From positions 310,001 through 374,000 of the forward strand of contig NZ_JAHKPD010000012.1 in assembly GCF_018860245.1 (NCBI RefSeq): 64,000 bases of DNA. Direction: 5' to 3'. The position numbers and the translations under genes were made by a program. Shown one piece after another: positions 10,128 through 18,233 of the stretch. The stretch comes from Pseudotamlana agarivorans (GTDB lineage: Bacteria; Bacteroidota; Bacteroidia; Flavobacteriales; Flavobacteriaceae). Within the stretch, counting starts at the first letter, position 1. Every line of letters begins with the position of its first letter. The notes under the pieces were generated by a model. The model had not been told where the DNA came from. It ran no database searches and saw nothing but the letters and a program-made list of their open reading frames with translations.

Positions 10128-10157
10128 TTTGGTATTTGCATAAAAGTATTAAATTTG
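10128..10157 (+). promoter_or_regulatory. promoter of the tRNA-Gly/tRNA-Leu unit
   Basis: TTTG at 10128-10131, an 18-bp spacer, and TAAATTTG at 10150-10157 match the Bacteroidetes -33/-7 consensus. The expected start near 10164 is about 33 bp before the mature 5' end of tRNA-Gly. The box lies only 30 bp after the mutS stop codon, so the tRNAs do not need read-through from mutS. Confidence 0.65.
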
Positions 10158-10196
10158 CACCCGCAATAGCAATGTTGCACGTTCATTAAAATGACT

Positions 10197-10268
10197 GCGA
10201 AAGTAGCTCAGGGGTAGAGCATCACCTTGCCAAGGTGGGGGTCGCGGGTTCAAATCCCGTCTTTCGCT
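10197..10268 (+). tRNA. tRNA-Gly (anticodon GCC)
   Basis: Cloverleaf folded by eye: 7-bp acceptor stem GCGAAAG/CTTTCGC, D-arm AGCTCAGGGGTAGAGC, anticodon stem-loop with loop TTGCCAA and anticodon GCC at 10229-10231, T-arm CGGGTTCAAATCCCG, discriminator T at 10268. CCA is not encoded. Confidence 0.95.
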
Positions 10269-10292
10269 CTGAAACTTTCTTAAAAATATACC

Positions 10293-10335
10293 AATGCTGA
10301 AGTGGTGATCCCGATAACTATCGGGAGGTAGACAC
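10293..10335 (+). pseudogene. broken partial copy of tRNA-Leu 5' region
   Basis: Bases 10293-10307 (AATGCTGAAGTGGTG) are identical to 10341-10355 at the start of the real tRNA-Leu, and 10327-10335 (GGTAGACAC) are identical to 10361-10369 in its D-arm. Between them the real gene has GAATT, but this copy has 19 bases (10308-10326) holding a perfect palindrome. After 10335 the similarity stops, so no anticodon or T-arm is present and this cannot be a working tRNA. It sits between the two intact tRNAs and would be transcribed with them. Confidence 0.7.
10309..10326. repeat. small REP-like palindrome inside the tRNA-Leu fragment
   Basis: TCCCGATA-AC-TATCGGGA is a perfect inverted repeat with 8-bp arms and a 2-bp centre. 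I recall the same core as a common short intergenic palindrome of Flavobacteria. Here it replaces the D-loop part of a duplicated tRNA-Leu fragment. Confidence 0.65.
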
Positions 10336-10343
10336 TCAGGAAT

Positions 10344-10427
10344 GCTGAAGTGGTGGAATTGGTAGACACGTTGGACTTAAAATCCAATGTCCATTAGGAC
10401 GTACGGGTTCAAGTCCCGTCTTCAGTA
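10344..10427 (+). tRNA. tRNA-Leu (anticodon UAA)
   Basis: Class II tRNA folded by eye: acceptor GCTGAAG/CTTCAGT (first pair G-U), D-arm with GGTAGACAC, anticodon stem TTGGA/TCCAA with loop CTTAAAA and anticodon TAA at 10378-10380, a long variable arm (TGTCCATTAGGACGT), T-arm ACGGGTTCAAGTCCCGT, discriminator A at 10427. CCA is not encoded. Confidence 0.95.
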
Positions 10428-10430
10428 CTA

Positions 10431-10470
10431 AACCTCCTGTTAATCGTTTGATTTTCAGGAGGTTTTTTTA
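10431..10470 (+). terminator. intrinsic terminator of the tRNA unit
   Basis: Perfect 9-bp arms AACCTCCTG (10431-10439) and CAGGAGGTT (10456-10464), followed by a run of T. It starts four bases after the tRNA-Leu discriminator. Confidence 0.85.
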
Positions 10471-10577
10471 TTTAAACCTTTTAGTTGTACGATTATGGTC
10501 TGCCTTTTTAAAACTTATTCTTTTTTATTTCCAAGGATCCCTTAAATTCATCTGAAATTAAAATAGGGCAAGTTGCA

Positions 10578-11180
10578 TTAAGCTATTTTATCATGGGATG
10601 GATGATTTCCAAATATTAAAAATAAAATAGGGTACGCTTTGTCTCCAACTTTTTCACGAATAATACAAAAAGCTCTAGTCATTTGGCGTTCAACTGCCTT
10701 TGTAGATACTTTTAAATAATCAGCAATTTCCACGTTAGTTAAGCCCTCTTGTTTGCTTAATAAAAACACTTCTTTACATTTAGGAGGTAAGGTTTGAATT
10801 TCTTTCTTTACCAAAGCGATTAATTTTGAGGTATTTGCTGCGTTTTCTTCCTCAACAAGAGCATTTAATTTGCTGTTATAATGTTTTTCCATAGCTGTTA
10901 ACCTCGTGTTTTTTCGGTATTGATCAATGAATTCATTATAAACAGATCGGTATAGAAAACCTTTAACAGAAAACTTGCCATTTAATTTGTTTCGCTGTTC
11001 CCAAAGTTTTAAAAATACATTTTGAACAATATCTTCTGCTAAAAACGGATCGCGACTAAGCCCTCTTGCATAAACACAAAGCTCATGATGGTGTAAATCG
11101 ACGAGGTAGTTGTAGGCCTCTTGATTCCCTTTTTTAAGCTTTTTTAAAAATTCTATGTCATCTGACTTTTCTACTTTCAA
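10578..11180 (-). CDS. ECF RNA polymerase sigma factor
   Basis: A 200-residue sigma-70 family protein. Region 2 (about residues 22-90) contains AEDIVQNVFLKLWEQR, and region 4 (about 125-180) contains LPPKCKEVFLLSKQEGLTNVEIADYLKVS followed by the recognition helix. It has no region 1 or 3, which is typical of ECF sigmas that pair with FecR in Bacteroidetes polysaccharide loci. It should transcribe the adjacent susC/susD and enzyme genes when released by the anti-sigma. It is divergent from the fecR gene with 116 bp between them; in most such loci the two are co-directional. A short C-terminal tail of about 15 residues follows region 4. Confidence 0.9.
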   Translation of the reverse strand: MKVEKSDDIEFLKKLKKGNQEAYNYLVDLHHHELCVYARGLSRDPFLAEDIVQNVFLKLWEQRNKLNGKFSVKGFLYRSVYNEFIDQYRKNTRLTAMEKHYNSKLNALVEEENAANTSKLIALVKKEIQTLPPKCKEVFLLSKQEGLTNVEIADYLKVSTKAVERQMTRAFCIIREKVGDKAYPILFLIFGNHPSHDKIA

Positions 11181-11296
11181 TGGTATTAAGAGGTTGAAAA
11201 AATTAAAATGATGAAAGTAAATATAGAAAAATTTTTATGAGAAAGCGTGGGGTATTTAAAAGGGCATACGTTATTATATAAGACGCGTGAATTATT

Positions 11297-12463
11297 ATGA
11301 ATAAAGAAATTGAAAATATAATTGTTAAGTTCTTGATTAGCAGTGCTAACGAAGAGGAGTTAGATCAATTAGGTGTTTGGCTTAAAACCAAAGAAAATGT
11401 TAAGTTATTTGGTGAATATATAGAAATTAATTATGCTTTAGATGTTAATTTTAACGAATTTGATAATAAAAACGTTAAAAATGCATTGTCTGAAAAGATA
11501 AAACAGGAGTCAAGTGTATTCTATAAGTATAAGGTTTATAACGTTTTAAAATACGCAGCTGTAGTTCTATTGTTTTTTGGTTTAGGGTTTATTTTTAAAG
11601 AACATTTTTTTGAAACACCTGTAGATGCAATTCCTGAAATAGTTAATACCAATATTAGTGTTGAGCCAGGGACAAATAAAGCGACTTTAACTTTGGAAGA
11701 TGGTTCTTCTGTGGTGTTGGAGAAAGGAGGGGCTTTTCAAACTCAAAATGCAAATAGTAATGGTGAAGAAATTATCTATAATAAGACATCACAAAGCGTA
11801 ACAGAGGTTACTTATAATTATTTAACCATTCCAAGAGCCGGTGAGTTCTTTATTGTTTTAGCCGACGGTACTAAAGTTTGGCTTAATTCTGAATCCCAAT
11901 TGAAATACCCAATTAGTTTTGTTGAAGGGGAAACGCGACAGGTAGAGTTAGTCTATGGAGAAGCTTATTTTGATGTATCACCAAGTGAACTTCATAATGG
12001 TACCACATTTAAAGTATTAAACAATGCACAAGAAGTAGAGGTTTATGGAACAGAGTTCAATATCAAAGCCTATAAAGATGAAACCAATATCTATACAACA
12101 CTAGTAGAAGGTAAAGTTTCTGTTGGTACTGCCGGTGTAAAACAAAATTTAGTACCAAATCAACAATCAAACTTAAATATGATAGATGGCAACATGACGG
12201 TAGCTACAGTTGATGTGATGAGTGAGATATCTTGGAAAAATGGCGTTTTTAGTTTCAATGGGAAGTCATTGAAAGATATAATGAAGGTCATTTCAAGATG
12301 GTACGATGTCGATGTAATATTTGAGAATTCAGAGTTAGAGACTATTACGTTTGTAGGTGTTTTAGGTAAAGACCAAAGTCTTAAAACGATTTTAGAAACA
12401 ATAAAAACTTTAAGTATAATTAAAAACTATGAAATAAATGACAAAACAGTAAGACTAAATTAA
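11297..12463 (+). CDS. FecR-family anti-sigma factor
   Basis: A 388-residue inner-membrane protein. Residues 1-80 are a cytoplasmic sigma-binding part, a single membrane helix follows (about 85-105, AAVVLLFFGLGFIF), then the periplasmic FecR domain (about 175-280, with DGTKVWLNSESQLKYP and VYGEAYFDV) and a C-terminal DUF4974 domain (about 315-388) that resembles an STN fold. It would hold the divergent ECF sigma until the SusC-like receptor signals substrate binding. The intergenic region upstream has a GGGGTATTT block at 11249-11257 and CATACGTTATTAT at 11265-11277, which could be an ECF-type promoter; this is a guess. Confidence 0.9.
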   Translation: MNKEIENIIVKFLISSANEEELDQLGVWLKTKENVKLFGEYIEINYALDVNFNEFDNKNVKNALSEKIKQESSVFYKYKVYNVLKYAAVVLLFFGLGFIFKEHFFETPVDAIPEIVNTNISVEPGTNKATLTLEDGSSVVLEKGGAFQTQNANSNGEEIIYNKTSQSVTEVTYNYLTIPRAGEFFIVLADGTKVWLNSESQLKYPISFVEGETRQVELVYGEAYFDVSPSELHNGTTFKVLNNAQEVEVYGTEFNIKAYKDETNIYTTLVEGKVSVGTAGVKQNLVPNQQSNLNMIDGNMTVATVDVMSEISWKNGVFSFNGKSLKDIMKVISRWYDVDVIFENSELETITFVGVLGKDQSLKTILETIKTLSIIKNYEINDKTVRLN

Positions 12464-12476
12464 CATTAACAAAAGT

Positions 12477-12527
12477 AAAGGGAAAAGAGTTTAAACCGTG
12501 CAAAGTGTAAGACTCGATCCCCTTTTT
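12477..12527 (+). terminator. possible terminator/attenuator between fecR and susC
   Basis: AAAGGG...GAGT (12477-12490) can pair with ACTC...CCCTTT (12512-12525) across an internal loop, and a T-rich run follows. It would separate low-level fecR expression from high-level susC expression. Confidence 0.45.
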
Positions 12528-12579
12528 ATTTATTAATAATTGATTAATAACAATTAACCAACTAAAAACCACCAAATTT

Positions 12580-15500
12580 ATGAAAATTAAACTAAAGAGT
12601 AGCTACTTCTCTGTAAGAAGAAAGTGGCTAATGAATATTATGAAAACTTTTATTTTTTTGTTTTTCGCCACTGCGTTTAGCCTATCACCAAGTAGTGTTA
12701 TATCGCAAAATTCAAAAGTAATAATTGATGTAGATAAAGTGTTGACAGTCGATGAGGTCTTCTCGCTTATCAAGCAACAAACAGATTACAAGTTTATTTA
12801 TCAAAAAGGGATATTTGATAAATTCCCCAAAGTACATCTAGCAAAAGGTAAAATTAAAACCATAAAGCTGTTAGAAAAGAGTTTGTCAAGAGGTGAATTT
12901 GAAATTTCACTTACTGAAGATGGTACGATTTTAATTGAAGAAAGTACCGTAGGTTATAATGAAATAACTCAGGGTGTTCAAGTATCGGGAAAAGTAACAG
13001 ATAACTCTGGAATACCTTTACCTGGAGCTAACATTATTGAAAAAGGGACTTCAAATGGTACTCAAACTGATTTTGATGGCGATTTTTCTTTAACATTACA
13101 GAATGCTAATGGTGTACTTGTAATTTCGTATTTAGGATATACAACTAAAGAAGTACCGGTAGCTGGTCAAGCAAATTTCAAAATAATGCTTGATGAAGAT
13201 GCATCTGACTTAGATGAGGTGATCGTTGTTGGTTATGGTCAACAAACAAAAAGAGAGCTTACAGGATCGATATCTTCTGTGAAATCTGAGGATATAGAGA
13301 AAATCGCAGTTACAGGATTAGACCAAGCAATTAATGGTAAAGCTGGTGGTGTACATGTATTACAAAATTCTGGTGCACCTGGAGGAAATATGTCCGTAAG
13401 AATTAGAGGTGTTGGTACCACAGGAAATAGTGAGCCATTATATGTTATTGATGGCGTGCCTGTTTTTAACGATAATAGCAACAGGAGTCGTGTTGAATTT
13501 GGTCAAAGCTCTAATGTTTTAAATAGTATTAATACAGCAGATATTGAATCTATTGAGGTTTTAAAAGATGGTGCATCGGCTTCTATTTATGGATCTAGAT
13601 CGGCAAATGGAGTTGTACTTATTACAACTAAAAGTGGTAAAAACGGAAAGTATAGAGTGAACGTTGATAGTTATACTGGTATGCAATCTGTAAGAAAAAA
13701 AGTAGATCTGTTAGATGCGTCAGAATATGCAGGTTTAATGAACGAAATGTTTGGTGCAGCAGGTGTACCACTTAATCCTAGGTATAATAACCCAGAATCA
13801 TTAGGTGAAGGTACAGATTGGCAGGATGCTATTTTTAGAAATGCAGCTGTTACTAATTTACAAGTCTCTGTTTCTGGAGGTAATGAGAAATCTCAGTTTT
13901 TATTATCTGGAGGGTATTTAAATCAAGAAGGTATAATAAAAAATTCCGATTTCAATAGATATTCATTTAGGTTTAATTCTAAGCATAAACTATCTGATAA
14001 GGTTTCAATTGGAAATAACATGACCGTAAGTCGTGTTAATGAAAATGTCGTGTTCTCTGATCAAGGTACAGAAGGTGTTGTTGGTGTTGCGCTTGGGTCT
14101 CACCCCACTGATGCTATTTATAATCCTGACGGAAGTTATGCTGGTTCTACAGATCCTTCACCTTATGGATATGTTAGAAATAATGCATTAGCTATTGCTG
14201 AACAACGTACGAACGAAAATAATAAATACCGTTTCTTAGGTAATATTTTCGCTGAATATGAAATTATAGACGGACTAAAATATAGGTTAAATTTAGCAGC
14301 AGATTTTCTTTATTCTAACTCAAATAACTTTGTACCTACTTATGCAAATGGAAACAGTGTGAATCCAACAGCGAGCGGTGCTAGATTTGATAGTAATGAA
14401 CTTATATGGCTTACAGAACATACCTTAGGTTATTCTAAAGTTTTTAATGAAAGCCATAATCTGAACCTATTGGCTGGATTTAGTCAACAAGCTTCTAAAT
14501 TAGAAACACACTTAGGTAGAAAAAACAATTACCCTGTAAATGATTTAATTTACTTAAATGCTGGAACTGCAGGAGATTCAGCTGAAGGTGGCGCATCAGA
14601 ATGGGCATTGAGGTCATATTTTGGAAGAGTAAATTATAACTTTAAAGAGCGTTATTTATTTTCTGCTAGTGTAAGAGCCGATGGTTCTTCTAGATTTGCA
14701 GATGGAAATAGATATGGTTATTTCCCTGCATTTTCTGCAGGTTGGGTGATTTCAGATGAACCCTTTTTCGGAGGAGAAAATAATTCTACAGATTTAAAAT
14801 TAAGAGCTAGTTGGGGGCAATCAGGAAACCAAGAAATAGCCTTATTTCAATACCTTCCTGTGCTGTCAACCAACGGATCTTATGTCTTGGGATCTGGATC
14901 TATTGCCCCTGGAGTTTTCTTACCACAAATAGCAAATCCAGATATTACATGGGAAACAACTTCTCAAACAGATATAGGAATAGATTTAGGTTTGTTTAAA
15001 AACAAATTAAATGTTACCGTAGATTATTACGATAAGTTGACTGAAGATATTTTACTTGCTCAAGTGATTCCTTTAACTGCTGGTTTATCACTTTCTGGAT
15101 TTTCAGAATTTGGTACATCTGCTCCAAGAAACCCAATTGTAAATGCAGGTACTGTAAGAAACAAAGGTTTTGAAGCTGAAGTTAGTTATCGAGATGGTAA
15201 AGGTGATTTTACATGGGAAATTGGCGCAAACATTACAACTGTAGATAATGTTGTAGAAAGTTTGGGCTCGGGTTCAACAATTATAAATAGTAATGCAAAC
15301 TTTGAAACACGTACAGAAGTAGGTCAGCCAATAGGTTCTTTTTATGGCTACGTAACAGATGGTATTTTTGATACAGCAGCTGAAGTAGCTGCACATGCTA
15401 CGCAACCAGGAGCTGCGCCAGGGGATATAAGATTTAAAGATATCGTAGAAGATGGTGTTATTGATGATAAGGACAGAACGTTTATTGGTAATCCAATACC

Positions 15501-16002
15501 AGATTTCTATTATGGATTAAATGCGCAATTGGGATATAAAAACCTAGATTTTAATTTCTCATTTCAAGGAGTTAGTGGTAATGATATTTATAATGTTGTT
15601 CAAATAAGAAATGAAGGCATGACCACCAACGATAATAAATACAGTACGGTACTGGATAGATGGACAGGGCCAGGAACTAGTAATACGATTCCAAGAGCAG
15701 ATGCATCAAGTGGTAATAACAATAGTAGAATTTCAGATAGATATGTGCATGATGGGTCTTATTTAAGATTACAAAATGTTCAATTAGGTTATACGCTTTC
15801 TTCAGGACTTACAAATAGATGGGGTATTGATAAAATGAGATTATATGTGTCTGCCCAAAATGTTTTTGTGGCAACAAAATATAAAATTGGTCATGATCCA
15901 GAAATTGGTGCATTTAACCAAAATAACCTTAATTCAGGTATAGATAGAGGGGCTTATCCTATTCCAAGAACTTTCTTAATAGGTTTTAATTTAGGCTTAT
16001 AA
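12580..16002 (+). CDS. SusC/RagA-family TonB-dependent transporter with STN signalling domain
   Basis: A 1140-residue outer-membrane protein. After a signal sequence (about 1-44) comes an STN domain (about 50-120) that contacts the FecR anti-sigma, then a carboxypeptidase-D-like beta-sandwich (about 133-210, starting VSGKVTDNSGIPLPGANI), a TonB box followed by the plug (from DLDEVIVVGYG near 212), and the large barrel. The plug ends in the SusC signature (GSRSANGVVLITTK). It imports oligosaccharides captured by the SusD partner, with energy from TonB-ExbBD. The STN domain marks it as a transducer that switches on the ECF sigma. The ATG at 12580 gives a long n-region; starts at 12631 or 12640 would give a more usual signal peptide. 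susD follows after 35 bp. Confidence 0.92.
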   Translation: MKIKLKSSYFSVRRKWLMNIMKTFIFLFFATAFSLSPSSVISQNSKVIIDVDKVLTVDEVFSLIKQQTDYKFIYQKGIFDKFPKVHLAKGKIKTIKLLEKSLSRGEFEISLTEDGTILIEESTVGYNEITQGVQVSGKVTDNSGIPLPGANIIEKGTSNGTQTDFDGDFSLTLQNANGVLVISYLGYTTKEVPVAGQANFKIMLDEDASDLDEVIVVGYGQQTKRELTGSISSVKSEDIEKIAVTGLDQAINGKAGGVHVLQNSGAPGGNMSVRIRGVGTTGNSEPLYVIDGVPVFNDNSNRSRVEFGQSSNVLNSINTADIESIEVLKDGASASIYGSRSANGVVLITTKSGKNGKYRVNVDSYTGMQSVRKKVDLLDASEYAGLMNEMFGAAGVPLNPRYNNPESLGEGTDWQDAIFRNAAVTNLQVSVSGGNEKSQFLLSGGYLNQEGIIKNSDFNRYSFRFNSKHKLSDKVSIGNNMTVSRVNENVVFSDQGTEGVVGVALGSHPTDAIYNPDGSYAGSTDPSPYGYVRNNALAIAEQRTNENNKYRFLGNIFAEYEIIDGLKYRLNLAADFLYSNSNNFVPTYANGNSVNPTASGARFDSNELIWLTEHTLGYSKVFNESHNLNLLAGFSQQASKLETHLGRKNNYPVNDLIYLNAGTAGDSAEGGASEWALRSYFGRVNYNFKERYLFSASVRADGSSRFADGNRYGYFPAFSAGWVISDEPFFGGENNSTDLKLRASWGQSGNQEIALFQYLPVLSTNGSYVLGSGSIAPGVFLPQIANPDITWETTSQTDIGIDLGLFKNKLNVTVDYYDKLTEDILLAQVIPLTAGLSLSGFSEFGTSAPRNPIVNAGTVRNKGFEAEVSYRDGKGDFTWEIGANITTVDNVVESLGSGSTIINSNANFETRTEVGQPIGSFYGYVTDGIFDTAAEVAAHATQPGAAPGDIRFKDIVEDGVIDDKDRTFIGNPIPDFYYGLNAQLGYKNLDFNFSFQGVSGNDIYNVVQIRNEGMTTNDNKYSTVLDRWTGPGTSNTIPRADASSGNNNSRISDRYVHDGSYLRLQNVQLGYTLSSGLTNRWGIDKMRLYVSAQNVFVATKYKIGHDPEIGAFNQNNLNSGIDRGAYPIPRTFLIGFNLGL

Positions 16003-16037
16003 TTCTAAACTTAATTATTTAACTAAACTTTATAAAC

Positions 16038-17519
16038 ATGAAAAAAATAATATATACAGTAGCCATTATAACTCTTTTCATATTAGGGAGTTGTTCTAGT
16101 GATTTTTTAGATAAAAAACCCTTAGATCAATTTACCACTGATGTGTTTTTTAAAACTCAAGAGCACGCTATACAAGCCATAAATGCATCATATGATCCTT
16201 TTCAATTTTGGGAGTATTATGCTAATTTCTTTATTTATACAGGAAATATAGCATCAGACGACGCGGTTAAAGGTGGATTTGGAGCAGGAGATCAAGCGCA
16301 ATATCAACTATTAAATGATTTTAATATTTTCCCTGATAATGCTGCGTTAAGACACAGGTGGCAAGCCATCTATACTGGGATAGCAAGGGCGAATATTACA
16401 CTTGATAATGTGCCTAATATTGATATGGACGCAACTTTAAGATCAAGAATTCTTGGAGAGGCTAAATTTATCAGAGCATTAAATTATTACAATTTAGTTA
16501 TAGCTTATGGAGGTGTGCCGTTGATAACTACTCAAATGGGAATTGATGAGCAAAATGTACCTAGAGCAACTGCAGCAGATACTTGGGCTCAAATTGAGCA
16601 AGATTTAGAAGAAGCAGCGAGTGTTTTACCTTTAGCAACTTCTTACGATGCTTCTAATGTTGGTAGGGCTTCTCGTGGAGCTGCATACGGATTATTAGGA
16701 AAAGCATTGGTGTATCAAGGTAAATGGCAAGAAGCAGAGGTGGCCTTGAAGAAAGTTACTGAAGGTTCTGGCGCTGTTTATGATTTGGTTGCTGATTACA
16801 GATCGCTTTTTGATGGTAATGCTGAAAATTCAGTGGAAAGCTTATTTGAAGTTCAATTTGCGGCTGGTATTTCTGTATTGCCATGGGAAACACCTGCAGA
16901 TCAAAATGGATCATCGCTTAATACTACAAATGGTCCACAAGGTACCGGATTTGATGGATGGGGATTTAATACGCCAACGCAAAATTTAGTCGATGCTTAT
17001 GAAAAAACGGTGACTTTACAAGATGATCCTAGACTTATTGCAACCATTTTTAGAGATGGAGATGTTGTTGGTGGACTTACTTATACAGCTCAGGCTCCTA
17101 CAGGTTACAGAAATAAAAAATATGTGGTAGGTCCTGAAGGTACTAGCGTTATCGATTCTCCAGTAAATTTTAAGGTTTTAAGATATGCTGATATTCTTTT
17201 ATTGTTATCAGAAGCACTTAATGAGCAAGGGAAAACTGCAGAAGCTGAAATTTATTTGAATCGTGTGCGTAATAGAGCAAATTTAGTATCTATAAATGGA
17301 AGTTCTAAAGATGCTTTAAGAGATATTATATACCATGAAAGACGTGTGGAGTTAGCCATGGAAGGTGAACGCTTTTTTGATTTAGTAAGAACTGGTCAAG
17401 CCGCAACAGTTTTATCAGGAAGTGGTTTTGTATCGCCAAAACATAACTTATTGCCTATACCTCAGGCAGAGATGGATGTTAATACCGCCTTAAAAGGAAA
17501 TCAAAATCCAGGATATTAA
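16038..17519 (+). CDS. SusD/RagB-family nutrient-binding lipoprotein
   Basis: A 493-residue surface lipoprotein. The signal ends in the lipobox LGSC (Cys19) followed by Ser-Ser-Asp, compatible with the Bacteroidetes lipoprotein export signal. It begins FLDKKPLDQFTTDVFF as usual for SusD, has TPR-like helices (ARANITLDNV, EAKFIRALNYYNLV) and ends with the conserved RRVELAMEGERFFDLVRTG segment. It forms the lid over the SusC barrel and binds glycan. It is 35 bp downstream of susC. The glycan specificity cannot be read from the sequence, but the downstream enzymes suggest a sulfated fucose-containing polymer. Confidence 0.93.
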   Translation: MKKIIYTVAIITLFILGSCSSDFLDKKPLDQFTTDVFFKTQEHAIQAINASYDPFQFWEYYANFFIYTGNIASDDAVKGGFGAGDQAQYQLLNDFNIFPDNAALRHRWQAIYTGIARANITLDNVPNIDMDATLRSRILGEAKFIRALNYYNLVIAYGGVPLITTQMGIDEQNVPRATAADTWAQIEQDLEEAASVLPLATSYDASNVGRASRGAAYGLLGKALVYQGKWQEAEVALKKVTEGSGAVYDLVADYRSLFDGNAENSVESLFEVQFAAGISVLPWETPADQNGSSLNTTNGPQGTGFDGWGFNTPTQNLVDAYEKTVTLQDDPRLIATIFRDGDVVGGLTYTAQAPTGYRNKKYVVGPEGTSVIDSPVNFKVLRYADILLLLSEALNEQGKTAEAEIYLNRVRNRANLVSINGSSKDALRDIIYHERRVELAMEGERFFDLVRTGQAATVLSGSGFVSPKHNLLPIPQAEMDVNTALKGNQNPGY

Positions 17520-17547
17520 TTTCTAATCACACAATAAATGATTAAAT

Positions 17548-17596
17548 AAAAAAGGGAACATATTATTTTAAATTATAATGTGTTTCCTTTTTTTTT
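17548..17596 (+). terminator. terminator after susD
   Basis: An imperfect stem of AAAGGGAACATATTAT against ATAATGTGTTTCCTTT, followed by a run of T at about 17588-17596. It is 28 bp after the susD stop codon. Confidence 0.65.
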
Positions 17597-17623
17597 GTAT
17601 TAAAACCACAGACACACATTCTT

Positions 17624-17772
17624 TTATTATGATTTTTAATCATAATAATCTGCACTATTAGATTAATAACAGCGTACATTCTGTTTGAATTCTAACTAAG
17701 CCATGTCAAGAAACCTATCGAGTTTGACATGACTCCATCAAGTTTGTTCATGGGTAAATAATAAACCATGAA
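17624..17772. promoter_or_regulatory. set of three inverted repeats in the susD / GH intergenic region
   Basis: Three separate inverted repeats: a perfect 11-bp stem with a TTT loop (17624-17648, TTATTATGATT/AATCATAATAA), 8-bp arms CATGTCAA (17702-17709) and TTGACATG (17724-17731), and 7-bp arms TTCATGG (17747-17753) and CCATGAA (17766-17772). There is also an imperfect direct repeat, ATCGAGTTTGACATG and ATCAAGTTTGTTCATG. They lie about 460-610 bp upstream of the GH start, so they could be regulator sites or the folded remains of a repeat element. Their function is not known. Confidence 0.35.
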
Positions 17773-17820
17773 AATGGGGTATAGCGATGAAATAATCAGT
17801 ATTAACTACCAAAAAAATAG

Positions 17821-17979
17821 ATTAAAGATTGCACTATTGTTTATGAGGTGAAATGCAGAGATGCCGATTCAAATCTTCTACTAGAAGAGACAATACTTTG
17901 GCTTCATAATTTAGAAAAAGAATCAAGAATAGAATATCATAAACAAGTTGTAGTCACCGCTTGTTTAAGGCTAAATTAA
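17821..17979 (+). pseudogene. possible gene remnant (52 open codons, no start)
   Basis: Between susD and the GH gene there is a 714-bp stretch without an intact gene. Inside it, 52 sense codons run from just after a TAG at 17818 to a TAA at 17977-17979 without any start codon. The reading YEVKCRDADSNLLLEETILW then LHNLEKESRIEYHKQVVV has protein-like composition. A second short open stretch (ATG at 18059, 29 codons, to 18148) follows. I recognise no family. They may be leftovers of a deleted gene or chance. The rest of 17597-18233 shows only the inverted repeats listed separately and AT-rich sequence. Confidence 0.3.
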
Positions 17980-18233
17980 ATACCGCATTTGCTCATGTGG
18001 AAGTTTAAATAAAAGACATAATACAAGATTAACTTATAGCTTGTTGTTTAATCGTAGTATGTCAATACGCCAAATTGCTACAGAATTTTTAATCCAAACC
18101 TACAGGATTAAGGTTCAAAATAAAGAATTGTTGGTTTTTATTGTTTAATGCAAATAAACCTGGTCATCATCATTTAATGATATGTATCCAACTATTCATC
18201 TCTCAATAAATTATTAATTTAAAACCTATTAAG

